A DNA stretch of 64,000 nt from an uncultured Mesonia sp. (GCA_947494545.1 CANLVH010000004.1:117281-181280), one strand, 5' to 3'. Counted from the stretch's first letter, positions 45,777-56,168 are shown. Numbers and translations are program-made. Notes: generated from the letters alone by a model not told the origin.

Positions 45777-48575
45777 ATGCCATTTAAAAATATACTAACC
45801 CAGTTTTTTACACTGGGTTTTTTATTGATTTTCGCTTCCGCGGAAGCGCAAGATTATACCATAAGCGGAAAAATAACAGATGATCAAAACACGCCATTAG
45901 AGTCGGCTACGGTTTATGTAGAAACCGCAAAAGACAGCAGTTTGGTAGATTATACCATTTCTGATGTAGCCGGAAAATTTATAATTGAAGGAAATACAAC
46001 GGCAGACAAAGTAAACTTGTTGGTTTCGTTTACCGGATTTCAAACCTATAAAAAAGTATATAATCTTGCCGAAAATCCTACTATAAAAACCGGAAACATT
46101 CTTCTAAAACTTGCAGATAACGAGCTGGGCGAAGTTTTGGTGAAAGGAACCAGAGCGCCGGTAACGGTAAAAACAGATACGTTAGAGTTTAATGCAGCTT
46201 CGTTTAAAACCAAGGCAGACGCCAATCTAGAAGAAGTTTTAAAGAAATTGCCCGGCGTGCAAGTAAACAGCGATGGTCAAATTACCGTAAACGGAAAACC
46301 GGTTTCCAGGATTTTGGTAAATGGAAAAGAATTTTTTGGCGACGACCCAAAAATCGCCACTAAAAACCTTCCGAAAGAGATTATAGATAAAATTCAAGTA
46401 GTAGATACCAAAACCAAGTCAGAAGAATTTACCGGCAAAGAAGGCGATTCTGAAAACAAAACCATAAACATTACCATAGACGAGGACAAAAACAAAGGTT
46501 ATTTTGCCCGCCTAACAGCCGGCGGCGGCACAGACGAGCGTTACGAATTAAGCGGTGTTGCTAATTATTTTAAAGATAATTTGCGCGTAAGTGTTTTGGG
46601 TAGCTCTAATAATATTAATTCTTCAGGCTTTACGTTTGATGAGGTTTTTGATGCTATGGGTAGAAATGCATATTCCATTAGTCGTAGTAGCGATGGCAGT
46701 TTTAGTATAAATGGCAATAGTTTTGGCGGCGGTAGCCAAGGCATAACAAAGTCGGATAACGGCGGACTTAGTTTTGTAAACGAATGGCCGGACGAAACCG
46801 AGCTTTCTGCCAATTACTTTTTTAATCGCGGCAACACTAAAACAGAAACGCTTATAAGTAGGGAAAATATTTTGCCGGACAGGATTTATACTAATAATTC
46901 CAGTTCTTCTTCGCAACGGCAAAACGATAATCATCGTGCAAAAATTGGTTTTGAGGTAAAACCAGATACGCTTACGCGGATTTATTTTCGGCCAAATTTT
47001 TCGGTAAACAATGGGTTTTCCAAAAGTAATTCGTTCACCAATTCTGTAGAAGAAAATGGCAACCCGATAAACACAGCAGAAACCGAACAATTTAGCGAGT
47101 TGTTTACCACCAATTTTTCCAATAGGTTTAACATCACTAGAAAATACGGACAAAATGGAGGTTTTGTAAGCCTTACTTTTAATAACACGAATAATACATC
47201 AAAAGAAGATAAAGCTTATTTTTCTAGACGTGAAATTTTTGATACTAACGGGAATTTAGAAAACACAGAAGAACAAGATCAATTAATTACGCAAAACGCC
47301 AAAACCGATGAGTATAGTATTGGCGCTACAACTCGTATGCCGATAAATAAACGATTTTCGTTAGATTTATCTTATAATTACACCAAAACCAACGAACAAA
47401 ACGAACGTTTGGTGCTGGAGAAAAACCAATTTGGAGACGATTATGATGTCTTGCAGGAAGACTTAAGTAGCGATTTTTCTTCAGAAACTTTTAAGCATCG
47501 CCCAAATGTTGGCTTGGTTTACAGAGACGATAAATTACGCGCCAGTATTTCGGGAGGTTTAGAAAACGTCCGACTTAAAAATAAAGATTTATTTAGCCAA
47601 ACTGCTTTTGATAACACCTATAATAATCTTTATTCGCGAGCTTATTTTCGCTATAAAATTACCAAGACAAAATCTATTTACTTCAATTACAGAAATTCTA
47701 GAAACACGCCGTCTGTAAGTCAATTACAGCCGGTTGTTAATACTACCAATCCGTTAAATACTGTGATGGGAAACCCAAATTTAGACCCGTCTTTACAGCA
47801 TAATTTTTATATGAATTTTAATAATTATGATTTTAAAACCCGTTCCGGATTTTATACCTATCTAACCGGTAGTTTAACCAACGATAAAGTGGTTGCTATT
47901 ACTACCACAGATCAAGATTTGATAAGAACAACCACTTATACCAATATAGATGGCGCGTACAATTTGAGTGCCGGCGCAAGTTTAGATAAAACCTATACCT
48001 TAGAAAATAAAAATACCATAAAAGTAGATGCCGGTATTTACGGCAGATTAAGCAAAGATTTAGGTTTTTCTAATGCGGTAGAATATGAGTCGGAACGTTT
48101 TAGTATGAGTCCTAGTTTTGGCGTTCAATATGATATTGTAGATAAATTAACCATCGAGCCGTCTTACGATATTAATTTTGTAAATGCTAACTATAGTTTA
48201 AACCAAGCGCGGGATGAGCATTATATAGACCACGATTTTAATTTGGAAATTACTTCTTACTGGCCAAAAAATGTGGTTTTCGGGAACGATATTTCCTATA
48301 AATATTTAGGTAATGTTTCGCCGGGATTTAAAAATAATTATGTGTTATGGAATATGAGTTTAGGCTATAAGATTCTGGGCGACGATGGCATCTTTAAAGT
48401 AAAGGTTTTTGATTTGTTAGATCAAAACGTTTCTACCCGACGTGTAACCGGCGAAGATTTTGTACAAGACACGCAAGAGTTGGTTTTAGAACGTTATATG
48501 ATGTTTAGTTTTACCTACAAGCTAAGTAAATTTGGCGGTAAAAAACCAAATAGGCGCGGTTTTAGGATGCGCTAA
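45777..48575 (+). CDS. TonB-receptor-like outer membrane protein with CarboxypepD_reg-like domain
   Basis: 932 aa: signal peptide (about 1-24, ending ASAEAQ), carboxypeptidase-like regulatory domain (TISGKITDDQNTPLESATVYVETAKDS, about 27-115), plug (VKTDTLEFNAASFKTKADANLEEVLKKLPGVQVNSDGQITVNGKPV, then NGKEFFGDDPKIATKNLP), and a long outer-membrane barrel ending in a basic RRGFRMR instead of a terminal aromatic. This layout matches the outer-membrane beta-barrel family 3 proteins common in Flavobacteriaceae; no SusD partner is present, and the ligand is unknown. The signal-peptide codons contain a 16-bp perfect palindrome, CGCTTCCGCGGAAGCG (45833-45848), the dispersed second motif. Confidence 0.87.
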   Translation: MPFKNILTQFFTLGFLLIFASAEAQDYTISGKITDDQNTPLESATVYVETAKDSSLVDYTISDVAGKFIIEGNTTADKVNLLVSFTGFQTYKKVYNLAENPTIKTGNILLKLADNELGEVLVKGTRAPVTVKTDTLEFNAASFKTKADANLEEVLKKLPGVQVNSDGQITVNGKPVSRILVNGKEFFGDDPKIATKNLPKEIIDKIQVVDTKTKSEEFTGKEGDSENKTINITIDEDKNKGYFARLTAGGGTDERYELSGVANYFKDNLRVSVLGSSNNINSSGFTFDEVFDAMGRNAYSISRSSDGSFSINGNSFGGGSQGITKSDNGGLSFVNEWPDETELSANYFFNRGNTKTETLISRENILPDRIYTNNSSSSSQRQNDNHRAKIGFEVKPDTLTRIYFRPNFSVNNGFSKSNSFTNSVEENGNPINTAETEQFSELFTTNFSNRFNITRKYGQNGGFVSLTFNNTNNTSKEDKAYFSRREIFDTNGNLENTEEQDQLITQNAKTDEYSIGATTRMPINKRFSLDLSYNYTKTNEQNERLVLEKNQFGDDYDVLQEDLSSDFSSETFKHRPNVGLVYRDDKLRASISGGLENVRLKNKDLFSQTAFDNTYNNLYSRAYFRYKITKTKSIYFNYRNSRNTPSVSQLQPVVNTTNPLNTVMGNPNLDPSLQHNFYMNFNNYDFKTRSGFYTYLTGSLTNDKVVAITTTDQDLIRTTTYTNIDGAYNLSAGASLDKTYTLENKNTIKVDAGIYGRLSKDLGFSNAVEYESERFSMSPSFGVQYDIVDKLTIEPSYDINFVNANYSLNQARDEHYIDHDFNLEITSYWPKNVVFGNDISYKYLGNVSPGFKNNYVLWNMSLGYKILGDDGIFKVKVFDLLDQNVSTRRVTGEDFVQDTQELVLERYMMFSFTYKLSKFGGKKPNRRGFRMR

Positions 48576-48694
48576 TAATTGCTTTACGGAAATTTCTCGG
48601 GTAATGTTGAGATTTGCTCCAGATAATCTTTTTTTTAGTGCTTAATTGTTGTTTTTAAAGGAAGCAAAAATGATTGATAGATGTGAGTTTTCTT

Positions 48695-48738
48695 AATCAG
48701 AAATCAACAATCAACAATCAAAAATCGCTAATCAACTA
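48695..48738. repeat. Short AATCAAC-type tandem repeats
   Basis: The end of the spacer after the receptor gene reads AATCAACAATCAACAATC with degenerate repeats on both sides, reaching just into the next gene's stop. A related AT-rich run is found at about 63824-63862 before the last gene. Origin unknown. Confidence 0.4.
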
Positions 48739-49530
48739 CCAACTTCCGCCAGCGCCGCCGCCGCCAAAGCCACCACCGCCGAAGCCGCCACCAAAACCGC
48801 CGCCGCCAAAGCCGCCCCCGGAAGAACCGCCTCCAAAGCCACCGCCGCCGCCGAACATTCCGCGACCAAGACTGCTTAAAATAATAGCGTCAAACAAAGT
48901 ATCGGAACCGGAACGGCGTCCACCGTTTTTGCCGCCACCTTTATTCTTTTTAATAATAGAGATTATAATAATCACAAAAAAGATGGCAAAAACAATAAGT
49001 TGTGGCGGTATGCCTTTTCTTTGTCCTTGATTGGGCACTCCTTCAAAAGTACCGCTTAACACTTGAAATACTGCGGTAGTTCCTTTATCTAAACCGGCAT
49101 AAAAATCGTTACGTTTAAATTCCGGTAAGATAATTTGATTTATTATCTGTTTAGATTTAGCATCAGTAAGATATTCTTCCAGCCCATAACCGGTGGTAAT
49201 CCAAATTTTTCTGTCTTCTTTAGAAAGCAGTATGAGTAAACCGTTATCTTTTTTGCTCTGACCAATGCCCCACTCGTGTGCCCATTTGGCAGAAAAAGTA
49301 CCAATATATTCGCCGTTTAGGCTGGGAATTGTGGCAATTACAATTTGCGTAGAAGTAGTGTCTGCATAACGTATTAACTTTTGTTCTAAGTTCTTTTCTT
49401 CTGCATTGCTTAGCATATTTCCGCCATCGTAAACGCTTGTTTCTTTTACCGGTTTTTTAGGAATATTTAGCTGTGCGTACCCGGAAGAAACAAAGCTTAC
49501 AAAAAGAAAAAGTAGTAATAAATTACGCAT
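48736..49530 (-). CDS. TPM-domain membrane protein with glycine-rich tail
   Basis: 264 aa: signal peptide (1-19), TPM domain (about 25-150: YDGGNMLSNAEEKNLEQKLIRYADTTSTQIVIATI.., KDNGLLILLSKEDRKIWITTGYGLEEYLTDA), one membrane helix (PPQLIVFAIFFVIIIISII, about 172-192) and a tail made almost only of Gly, Phe and Ser. The tail causes a GC-rich, repetitive stretch at 48745-48860. Such proteins are typically paired with LemA. Last gene of the LemA operon; it may act in membrane or cell-envelope maintenance. Confidence 0.88.
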   Translation of the reverse strand: MRNLLLLFLFVSFVSSGYAQLNIPKKPVKETSVYDGGNMLSNAEEKNLEQKLIRYADTTSTQIVIATIPSLNGEYIGTFSAKWAHEWGIGQSKKDNGLLILLSKEDRKIWITTGYGLEEYLTDAKSKQIINQIILPEFKRNDFYAGLDKGTTAVFQVLSGTFEGVPNQGQRKGIPPQLIVFAIFFVIIIISIIKKNKGGGKNGGRRSGSDTLFDAIILSSLGRGMFGGGGGFGGGSSGGGFGGGGFGGGFGGGGFGGGGAGGSW

Positions 49531-49551
49531 AAAAATTAATGTTGAAATTTA

Positions 49552-49986
49552 CTATCCGCGAGAGATTTCGTCAGAGAGTTCGTTTATATCATCTTCGGCC
49601 ACCGGAAAATGTTTTTTTAATTGTTCGCCGGCTTTTAAAATACCTGCCACTAAACCTTCCTTAAAGGCTTCTTTCTTAAAATGGTTTTGCATAACGTTTT
49701 TGGTGCTTTCCCAAAAATTTTCGGGCACCACTTTATCTATACCGCTATCTCCCATAATATAGAATTTTTTATCTTCTACGGCCAAATAAATCAATACGCC
49801 ATTTTTAAGTTCTGTGCGGTGCATTTTTAGATTTTCAAAAACTTGTTTGGCGCGTTCAATCAAATCTATACTGCAAACTCTTTCTATGTGCACACGAATT
49901 TCACCCGAAGTTTTATTTTCGGAAGTTTTAATGGCTTCTACAATTTCCAGTTCTTCTTCAGAGGTTAAAAATTCGGGTTTTTTCAT
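49552..49986 (-). CDS. TPM-domain protein, cytoplasmic
   Basis: 144 aa without signal peptide or membrane segment. TPM fold: FLTSEEELEIVEAIKTSENKTSGEIRVHIE..., then LKNGVLIYLAVEDKKFYIMGDSGIDKVVPENFW. Lies between LemA and the larger TPM protein with 13- and 21-bp gaps, so one operon. Confidence 0.87.
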   Translation of the reverse strand: MKKPEFLTSEEELEIVEAIKTSENKTSGEIRVHIERVCSIDLIERAKQVFENLKMHRTELKNGVLIYLAVEDKKFYIMGDSGIDKVVPENFWESTKNVMQNHFKKEAFKEGLVAGILKAGEQLKKHFPVAEDDINELSDEISRG

Positions 49987-49999
49987 GGCTTTTTAAGTT

Positions 50000-50590
50000 T
50001 TAAAATTCTACAGTAGGAGCGTTTTCTGCGCCTTCATCGGCTTCAAAAGTGGTCATACGCTCAAACCCGAACATTCCTGCAAAAATATTATTCGGGAATT
50101 TACGAATGTACGTGTTGTATTTCCGTACAGCTTCGTTAAACCTGTTTCTTTGTACGCTAATACGGTTTTCTGTGCCTTCTAACTGCGATTGCAATTGCTG
50201 AAAGTTTTGCGTAGCTTTTAATTGCGGATAGCGCTCAACACTTACCAATAATCGAGATAAAGCCGAAGAAACTTCGCCTTGCGCTTTTTGAAATTTATTT
50301 ATAGCATCGGCATCCAAATTATCTGCATTTACGTTTACCGAAGTTGCTTTTGAACGTGCCTCAATAACTTGCGTGAGCGTTTCTTTTTCAAAATCTGCCG
50401 CGCCTTTTACGGTATTTACCAAATTAGGAATAAGGTCTGTACGACGTTGATAGGCGGTTTCTACATTTGCCCAAGCCGTTTTTACGTTTTCTTCGTACTC
50501 TACGGCGGTGTTGTTTACGCCGGCAGTTAAGCTATATAAACCTATTGCAACTACAGCGATAATTATTACGGGAATAAGCCATTTTTTCAT
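50000..50590 (-). CDS. lemA: LemA family membrane protein
   Basis: 196 aa. N-terminal membrane anchor (WLIPVIIIAVVAIGLYSL) followed by the LemA helical domain: YEENVKTAWANVETAYQRRTDLIPNLVNTVKGAADFEKETLTQVIEARSKA is the strongly conserved core, and NRFNEAVRKYNTYIRKFPNNIFAGMFGF the C-terminal one. Ordered after merR and before the two TPM genes on -. Confidence 0.93.
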   Translation of the reverse strand: MKKWLIPVIIIAVVAIGLYSLTAGVNNTAVEYEENVKTAWANVETAYQRRTDLIPNLVNTVKGAADFEKETLTQVIEARSKATSVNVNADNLDADAINKFQKAQGEVSSALSRLLVSVERYPQLKATQNFQQLQSQLEGTENRISVQRNRFNEAVRKYNTYIRKFPNNIFAGMFGFERMTTFEADEGAENAPTVEF

Positions 50591-50603
50591 GCGTTTCTCT
50601 ATT

Positions 50604-50933
50604 TTAAAGTTGATTTTTTATTTCGGTAAGTTCGTTTTTAATTTTTTCTAATTTACGTACAATTTCAAAATTGCTTAAAGTTTCTGCTTTCTCTTCTTTA
50701 AGATGAGTTTTTGCACCTTCTAACGTAAAACCCCGCACTTTTACCAAATGATAAATGAGTTCTAGGTTTTTTATGTCTTCCGGGGTAAACTTACGGTTGC
50801 CTTTAGCGTTTTTTTTGGGTTTAATAACATCAAATTCTTTTTCCCAAAAACGAATTAGCGAGGCGTTTACCTTAAAGGCTTCGGCAACTTCGCCAATACC
50901 ATAATAACGTTTATTGGGCAATTTTATATGCAT
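50604..50933 (-). CDS. MerR-family transcriptional regulator
   Basis: 109 aa: MerR-type HTH (RYYGIGEVAEAFKVNASLIRFWEKEFDVIKPKKNAKGNRKFTPEDI, about 9-55) and a short coiled-coil, with no effector-binding domain and no metal-binding cysteines. Its start overlaps the M23 peptidase stop by one base, so it is translated from the same message. It may regulate this operon or a wider envelope set. Confidence 0.9.
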   Translation of the reverse strand: MHIKLPNKRYYGIGEVAEAFKVNASLIRFWEKEFDVIKPKKNAKGNRKFTPEDIKNLELIYHLVKVRGFTLEGAKTHLKEEKAETLSNFEIVRKLEKIKNELTEIKNQL

Positions 50934-51907
50934 TAGTCTAAAGATTGGTTTTCTAAAGCAGATTGGTTAAGCATAATATCATATTCTTCTGCGGTTAAAT
51001 CGCCGTGATAAAAGTTTATCGGGTTTACTACTCTGCCATTTTTATGTACTTCATAATGCAAATGAGAACCTGTAGATAAACCGGTATTACCAACTTTGGC
51101 TATAATTTCTCCGCGTTTTACTTTATCTCCTCTTCGTACTTCAAACTCACTTAAATGCGCATAATAGGTTTCATAACCAAAACCATGATCTAAAACAATC
51201 AAGTTGCCAAAACCTCTGCTTCGTTTTGCTTTTTTTACCACAGCATCTCCAGTAGCAAAAACAGGAGTTCCGGTTTTTGCTGTAAAGTCCATCCCGTTAT
51301 GCATTTTTCTATACTTTAAAATAGGATGCATTCTAATGCCGTAACCGGAAGCCATTCTGGTTAAATTCTCGTTTTGCACCGGTTGTATAGCCGGAATGGC
51401 AGCCAGTAATTTCTCTTTTTCTTTAGCCAGTTTTGCAATTTCGTCAAGAGACTTAGATTGTACTACAATTTGTTTTTGCAGTATATCCATATTTTTACTG
51501 GTCTCAATAATCAATTTTGAGTTATCATAGCCTTCTAAATCTTTATACCGATTAACCCCACCAAACCCGGCTTTGCGTTGCTCTTCAGGAATTGGGTTGG
51601 CCTCAAAATAAATTCTATAAAGATTATCGTCTCTATTTTGCACATTCGCCAAAACTTTTTGGGCTTGGGTCATTTTCTTGTTCAGTACTTCATATTGCAA
51701 TTGCATATGTTGTAATTCTCGTTTCAGGGCTTTTTCTTTGGGTGTTTGTATTTGTGGTAAGTTTAAATAAACTACCAGCAAAATAAACCCGGCCAAAAAA
51801 GTACCCACAACGGCAATTGCTATATAGCCAAAACGTCTTCCTTTTCTACGTTCTATTTTTCGGTAGGAAAGTGTTTCGCTGTCGTAATAATATTTTACTT
51901 TCGACAT
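50933..51907 (-). CDS. M23-family peptidoglycan metallopeptidase (LytM-type)
   Basis: 324 aa: short cytoplasmic start, one membrane helix (YIAIAVVGTFLAGFILLVVYLNL, about 28-50), coiled-coil (residues 60-110) and a C-terminal M23 domain. Zinc motif HNGMDF with the conserved His and Asp, then HLSEFEVRRGDKVKRGEIIAKVGNTGLSTGSHLHYEVHKNG containing HLH. Probably an inner-membrane-anchored endopeptidase or regulator of cell-wall hydrolysis. First gene of the MerR-LemA-TPM run. Confidence 0.93.
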   Translation of the reverse strand: MSKVKYYYDSETLSYRKIERRKGRRFGYIAIAVVGTFLAGFILLVVYLNLPQIQTPKEKALKRELQHMQLQYEVLNKKMTQAQKVLANVQNRDDNLYRIYFEANPIPEEQRKAGFGGVNRYKDLEGYDNSKLIIETSKNMDILQKQIVVQSKSLDEIAKLAKEKEKLLAAIPAIQPVQNENLTRMASGYGIRMHPILKYRKMHNGMDFTAKTGTPVFATGDAVVKKAKRSRGFGNLIVLDHGFGYETYYAHLSEFEVRRGDKVKRGEIIAKVGNTGLSTGSHLHYEVHKNGRVVNPINFYHGDLTAEEYDIMLNQSALENQSLD

Positions 51908-52030
51908 TCTTCTAATTTATACTAAATTTGCAGTCTAATTTTGATGCATTTTCATACAATTAGACGAACAAAGATAGAAATTGTTTCATTAGTAACATAA
52001 TAATTACAATTTGCCCAGCAAATAAAGCCT

Positions 52031-54655
52031 ATGAAATCACAAGAGATACGCGATAAATTCCTTTCCTTTTTTCAATCTAAACAACATAAAATTGTGCCTT
52101 CTGCGCCAATGGTTATGAATGACGATCCTACGCTAATGTTTACCAATGCCGGGATGAACCAATTTAAAGAGTATTTTTTAGGAAACGCAAAATCTAAATA
52201 TTCGCGTATTGCAGATACCCAGAAATGTTTACGCGTAAGCGGAAAACACAACGACTTAGAAGAAGTTGGTAAAGATACTTACCACCACACTATGTTCGAG
52301 ATGTTGGGCAATTGGAGTATTGGCGATTATTTTAAGGAAGAGGCAATTGCTTGGGCATGGGAGTTTTTGACCGGCGAGCTAAAAATAAACCCGGATAATC
52401 TCTATGTAACCGTTTTTGAAGGCGATAAAACTGATGGTTTAGCGAAAGATGAGGAAGCTTTTAATTTATGGAAAAAGCACATTGCCCAAGAACGTATTTT
52501 GCTCGGTAACAAAAAAGATAACTTTTGGGAAATGGGCGATCAAGGTCCGTGTGGCCCGGCTTCCGAAATTCACGTAGATATTAGAAGCGAAGAAGAAAAA
52601 GCCAAAACACACGGAAAAGATTTAGTAAATCAAGATCATCCGCAGGTAGTAGAAATCTGGAATTTGGTTTTTATACAGTATAACAGAATGGCCAATGGAA
52701 GCTTAAAAGAATTACCGGCAAAACACATAGATACCGGGATGGGTTTTGAGCGCTTGGCAATGGTAATGCAAGGCAAGCAGTCTAATTATGACACAGATGT
52801 TTTTACGCCGCTTATTCGCGAAATAGAAACCATTACCAATTCTACTTACGAAAGTAATGACGCTTCCGCGGAAGAAACAAATATTGCTATTCGGGTAATT
52901 GCAGACCACGTTCGTGCGGTAACATTTGCAATTGCAGACGGACAATTGCCAAGTAATAATGGTGCAGGTTACGTAATTAGACGTATTTTGCGTCGCGCCA
53001 TTCGTTACGGATTTACTTTTCTTAATACCAAAGAAGCTTTTATCTACAAATTGGTAAATATTTTAGCCCAGCAAATGGGCGAAGCTTTCCCGGAGTTGAA
53101 AAAACAGCAAAATCTCTGCGAAAAAGTAATTAAAGAAGAAGAAAATTCTTTCCTTAAAACTTTAGACCAAGGTTTAAACTTGTTAGATAGCATTATAGAA
53201 AACGCCAGCTCTAAAGAAATTTCAGGAAAAAAAGCATTCGAATTATACGATACCTATGGTTTTCCTATAGATTTAACCGCTTTAATTTTAGAAGAAAAAG
53301 GCTATACTTTAAATCAGCAAGAATTCGAAAAAGAATTGCAAAAACAAAAAGAGCGTTCGCGTTCTGCAGCACAAAGTAGCGCAGGAGATTGGGTTGTTTT
53401 ACGCGAAGATGATGAAGAGGAGTTTGTAGGTTACGACCAATTAAAAACCGATGTAAAAATTACTAAATACCGCGAAGTAGAAAGTAAAAAAGAAGGAAAA
53501 CTATACCAATTCGTATTTAATCTTACTCCATTCTATCCAGAAGGTGGCGGCCAAGTTGGCGATAAAGGTTATTTGGAAACCCCAAACGGCAATGTGGTTT
53601 ATATTCTGGATACCAAAAAAGAAAACAACCTGATTATACATATCGCTAAAAATCTACCACAAGAAATAGAAGCGAGATTTACCGCTGTTGTAGATGAAGA
53701 ACATAGAAACAGAGCTGCTGCAAACCATACAGCAACGCATTTACTGCATCAGGCTTTACGGAATATTTTAGGAGACCACGTAGAACAAAAAGGTTCTTTG
53801 GTACATCCCGACTATTTGCGCTTTGATTTTTCGCATTTTAGTAAAGTTTCTAAAGAAGAATTGCAAGAAATAGAGCAATTTGTAAATGCAAGAATTCGCG
53901 AACAATTAGCTTTAGAAGAAGAGCGCAATATTCCGTTTCAAGAAGCCATAGATAAAGGCGCTACAGCTTTATTTGGCGAAAAATATGGCGATACGGTAAG
54001 AACAATTTGCTACGGAAGTTCAATGGAATTATGTGGCGGAACCCACGTGCCCAACACAAGTAACATTTGGCATTTTAAAATAATTTCTGAAGGCGCGGTA
54101 GCAGCTGGCGTTAGACGTATTGAAGCAATTACCGGCGATGCCGCAAAAGAATTTTTAACCCAACAAAGCGAAAGTTTTAATGCTTTAAAACAGCTGGTAA
54201 AAAACAATAAAGAGCCGCTAAAAGCAGTAAGCGCCTTACAGGAAGAAAATCAGCAACTTAAAAAGCAAATAGAACAACTTAAAAAAGAAAAAGCAGGAAA
54301 CGTAAAAGGTACTATAAAAACTGCCTTAACGGAAGTAAACGGAATTAAGTTTTTGGCCAAAAAAGTAGATTTAGATGCCGGCGCAATGAAAGATTTGTCT
54401 TTTCAGTTGGGTGGCGAAGTAGATAATTTATTTTTGGTTTTAGGCTCTGAACATAATGGCAAAGCTTTGCTTTCTATTTATATTGATAAACAACTGACCG
54501 AAGAAAAATCCTTAAACGCAGGAAAAATAGTGCGCGAATTGGGTAAGTTAATTCAAGGCGGCGGCGGCGGACAAGCATTTTTTGCCACAGCCGGCGGAAA
54601 AAATCCAGACGGAATCGAAAAGGCTTTAGAAGAAAGTAAAACCTATATAAGTTAA
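52031..54655 (+). CDS. alaS: Alanyl-tRNA synthetase
   Basis: 874 aa, full length. Class II catalytic core begins [28 protein letters not shown] with [19 protein letters not shown]. Editing-domain zinc site [24 protein letters not shown] and CGGTHVPNT. The C-terminal glycine-rich [14 protein letters not shown] is the C-Ala/oligomerisation motif. Divergent from the M23 gene. Carries one copy of each dispersed motif within coding sequence (53754-53763; 52861-52874). Confidence 0.98.
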   Translation: MKSQEIRDKFLSFFQSKQHKIVPSAPMVMNDDPTLMFTNAGMNQFKEYFLGNAKSKYSRIADTQKCLRVSGKHNDLEEVGKDTYHHTMFEMLGNWSIGDYFKEEAIAWAWEFLTGELKINPDNLYVTVFEGDKTDGLAKDEEAFNLWKKHIAQERILLGNKKDNFWEMGDQGPCGPASEIHVDIRSEEEKAKTHGKDLVNQDHPQVVEIWNLVFIQYNRMANGSLKELPAKHIDTGMGFERLAMVMQGKQSNYDTDVFTPLIREIETITNSTYESNDASAEETNIAIRVIADHVRAVTFAIADGQLPSNNGAGYVIRRILRRAIRYGFTFLNTKEAFIYKLVNILAQQMGEAFPELKKQQNLCEKVIKEEENSFLKTLDQGLNLLDSIIENASSKEISGKKAFELYDTYGFPIDLTALILEEKGYTLNQQEFEKELQKQKERSRSAAQSSAGDWVVLREDDEEEFVGYDQLKTDVKITKYREVESKKEGKLYQFVFNLTPFYPEGGGQVGDKGYLETPNGNVVYILDTKKENNLIIHIAKNLPQEIEARFTAVVDEEHRNRAAANHTATHLLHQALRNILGDHVEQKGSLVHPDYLRFDFSHFSKVSKEELQEIEQFVNARIREQLALEEERNIPFQEAIDKGATALFGEKYGDTVRTICYGSSMELCGGTHVPNTSNIWHFKIISEGAVAAGVRRIEAITGDAAKEFLTQQSESFNALKQLVKNNKEPLKAVSALQEENQQLKKQIEQLKKEKAGNVKGTIKTALTEVNGIKFLAKKVDLDAGAMKDLSFQLGGEVDNLFLVLGSEHNGKALLSIYIDKQLTEEKSLNAGKIVRELGKLIQGGGGGQAFFATAGGKNPDGIEKALEESKTYIS

Positions 54656-54723
54656 AAGGTATGTTGAGTGTTAATTAGTTTTTCAACTTCAATTTCGACA
54701 TCAGCTTAAATTTCAGAAAAAAG

Positions 54724-55674
54724 ATGAAACTACAAACCCAACTAAATATTCCCGAGCAAGAACCTAAAATTAGCTACGATTCTAAGTTGCTATTGTTAGG
54801 TTCTTGCTTTACGGAAAATATGGGAGAGAAGTTTGCGTATTTTAAATTCCAACAACTTCAAAACCCGTTCGGAATTTTGTTTCATCCTTTTGCTATAGAA
54901 AATTTAGTGAGCAAAGCAGCTCAGCAAAAAGAATACACAGAAAAAGATATTTTTCAATACAACCAAAACTGGCATTCTTTTGAGGCACATTCGCGTCTAA
55001 GCAATTCAAATCCTAATGAGATTGTAAAAGATTTAAATAAGGCAATTACACAGACGCGTGACGCTTTAAGGGAAAGTACACATCTAATTATAACCTTGGG
55101 GACGGCTTTTGTTTATAAGCATTCAGAAGGCAAAAAATATGTAGCCAATTGTCATAAAGTTCCGCAAAAAGCGTTTAAAAAAGAACTTATCAAAACGCCG
55201 GAAATTCAGAAGAGTTTAGAAAACATAGTATCGCAATGCCGTGCGCTAAACCCAGATTTGCAATTTATTTTCACGGTTTCGCCGGTGCGGCACGCCAAAG
55301 ATGGTTTGGTGCAAAATACTAGAAGTAAAGCCCAATTAATTTCGGCAATTCACGAAGTGATTGACCAAAAGGAAAACACAGCTTATTTTCCTTCGTACGA
55401 ATTACTGCTAGACGAATTGCGCGATTACCGTTTTTATACCCAAGATATGTTGCATCCTAACGCAACCGCCATTCAATACATTTGGGAAAAATTTGCAGCA
55501 ACTTGGTTTGCCAAAGAAACGCAACCAACCATGAAAAAAGTAGCTGCTTTACAAAGAAATTTAGAGCATAAGCCGTTTAATCCGCAAAGTGAAGCGCACG
55601 AAAGGTTTTTGCAAAAATTAAAAGAACAAAAAGCAGAACTTAAAACGCAATTCCCTTTTATGGCATTTAACTAA
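54724..55674 (+). CDS. GSCFA-domain protein
   Basis: 316 aa. LLLLGSCFTENMGEKFAYFKF (about 23-43) contains the GSCFA motif; LIITLGTAFVYKH, VSPVRHAKDG and TQDMLHPNATAIQYIW fit the SGNH-hydrolase-like fold of this family, with likely catalytic Ser, and Asp/His in DMLHP. Cytoplasmic, no signal. Substrate not known. Stop lies 4 bp from the convergent rhodanese gene. Confidence 0.87.
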   Translation: MKLQTQLNIPEQEPKISYDSKLLLLGSCFTENMGEKFAYFKFQQLQNPFGILFHPFAIENLVSKAAQQKEYTEKDIFQYNQNWHSFEAHSRLSNSNPNEIVKDLNKAITQTRDALRESTHLIITLGTAFVYKHSEGKKYVANCHKVPQKAFKKELIKTPEIQKSLENIVSQCRALNPDLQFIFTVSPVRHAKDGLVQNTRSKAQLISAIHEVIDQKENTAYFPSYELLLDELRDYRFYTQDMLHPNATAIQYIWEKFAATWFAKETQPTMKKVAALQRNLEHKPFNPQSEAHERFLQKLKEQKAELKTQFPFMAFN

Positions 55675-55678
55675 TTTC

Positions 55679-55987
55679 TTACTGCAATTTTTTGTATAGA
55701 CTGTGCCAACCGCCGCCGTTTACACATTCTACTCCGCGGCTTTTCAAAATCCCGGCTGCACTGCCCGAGCGCATTCCGCTGGCGCAACAAACAATTACCG
55801 GTTTGTTCATTTTTTTAATCTTTTCTACATTAGAATTTATCTGTTGCAAAGGTATATTTTTAGACCCCGGAATCGCCCCGCCGGCATATTCTCCTTTGCT
55901 TCTAACGTCTATTATCACAGCGTCGCGCGATTTAAAATCTTGTATCATTTTGCTTTTATTTCCAAATAAAAAATTTAGTATTCCCAT
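55679..55987 (-). CDS. Rhodanese-like protein, cytoplasmic
   Basis: 102 aa from the ATG at 55987 (MGILNFLFGNKSKM), chosen because the longer frame adds 15 residues without family support. Active-site loop CASGMRSG with Cys68, preceded by DAVIIDVRSKGEYAGGAIPGSKNIPL. Sulfurtransferase or sulfur carrier. Unlike the rhodanese at 35391 it has no signal peptide. Confidence 0.9.
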   Translation of the reverse strand: MGILNFLFGNKSKMIQDFKSRDAVIIDVRSKGEYAGGAIPGSKNIPLQQINSNVEKIKKMNKPVIVCCASGMRSGSAAGILKSRGVECVNGGGWHSLYKKLQ

Positions 55988-56068
55988 TATTTTCAATTTA
56001 TTTACAAAGAAACCCTTTAAAACAGAAACCAAGCGTAACTTAGGTTACAAAATGCTTTATTGGTTTTT

Positions 56069-56168
56069 GGGCGTTCCCACCAATAAAAAAATTGGTGGGC
56101 GGGCTTTCCGCTTTTACGCTTCGGTTCGCTATCGCTCCCTGCAGGGTAACCGCTGCAATCCCTAACGC
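56069..56168. repeat. REP-like palindromic repeat element
   Basis: A GC-richer 100-bp block bounded by GGGCGTTCCC and CCCTAACGC. It includes the hairpin CCCACCAAT/ATTGGTGGG (56077-56099) and a C/T-rich run TTCCGCTTTTACGCTTCGG. The composition and the GCGTT/AACGC ends match the REP-like elements I know from Bacteroidota genomes. Only one copy is visible, so dispersal is not shown here. Confidence 0.5.

Noticed and set aside
48695..48738. CRISPR array
   Set aside because: Repeat units are 7 bp and directly adjacent with no spacers; no cas genes in the window.
48674..49030. Proline-rich + strand ORF (PPPKPPP pattern)
   Set aside because: It is the complement of the glycine-rich tail of the TPM protein, an artefact of Gly codons.
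55692..56165. + strand ORF running over the rhodanese gene and the REP-like block
   Set aside because: Opposite strand of a clear rhodanese domain; the translation has no domain character.
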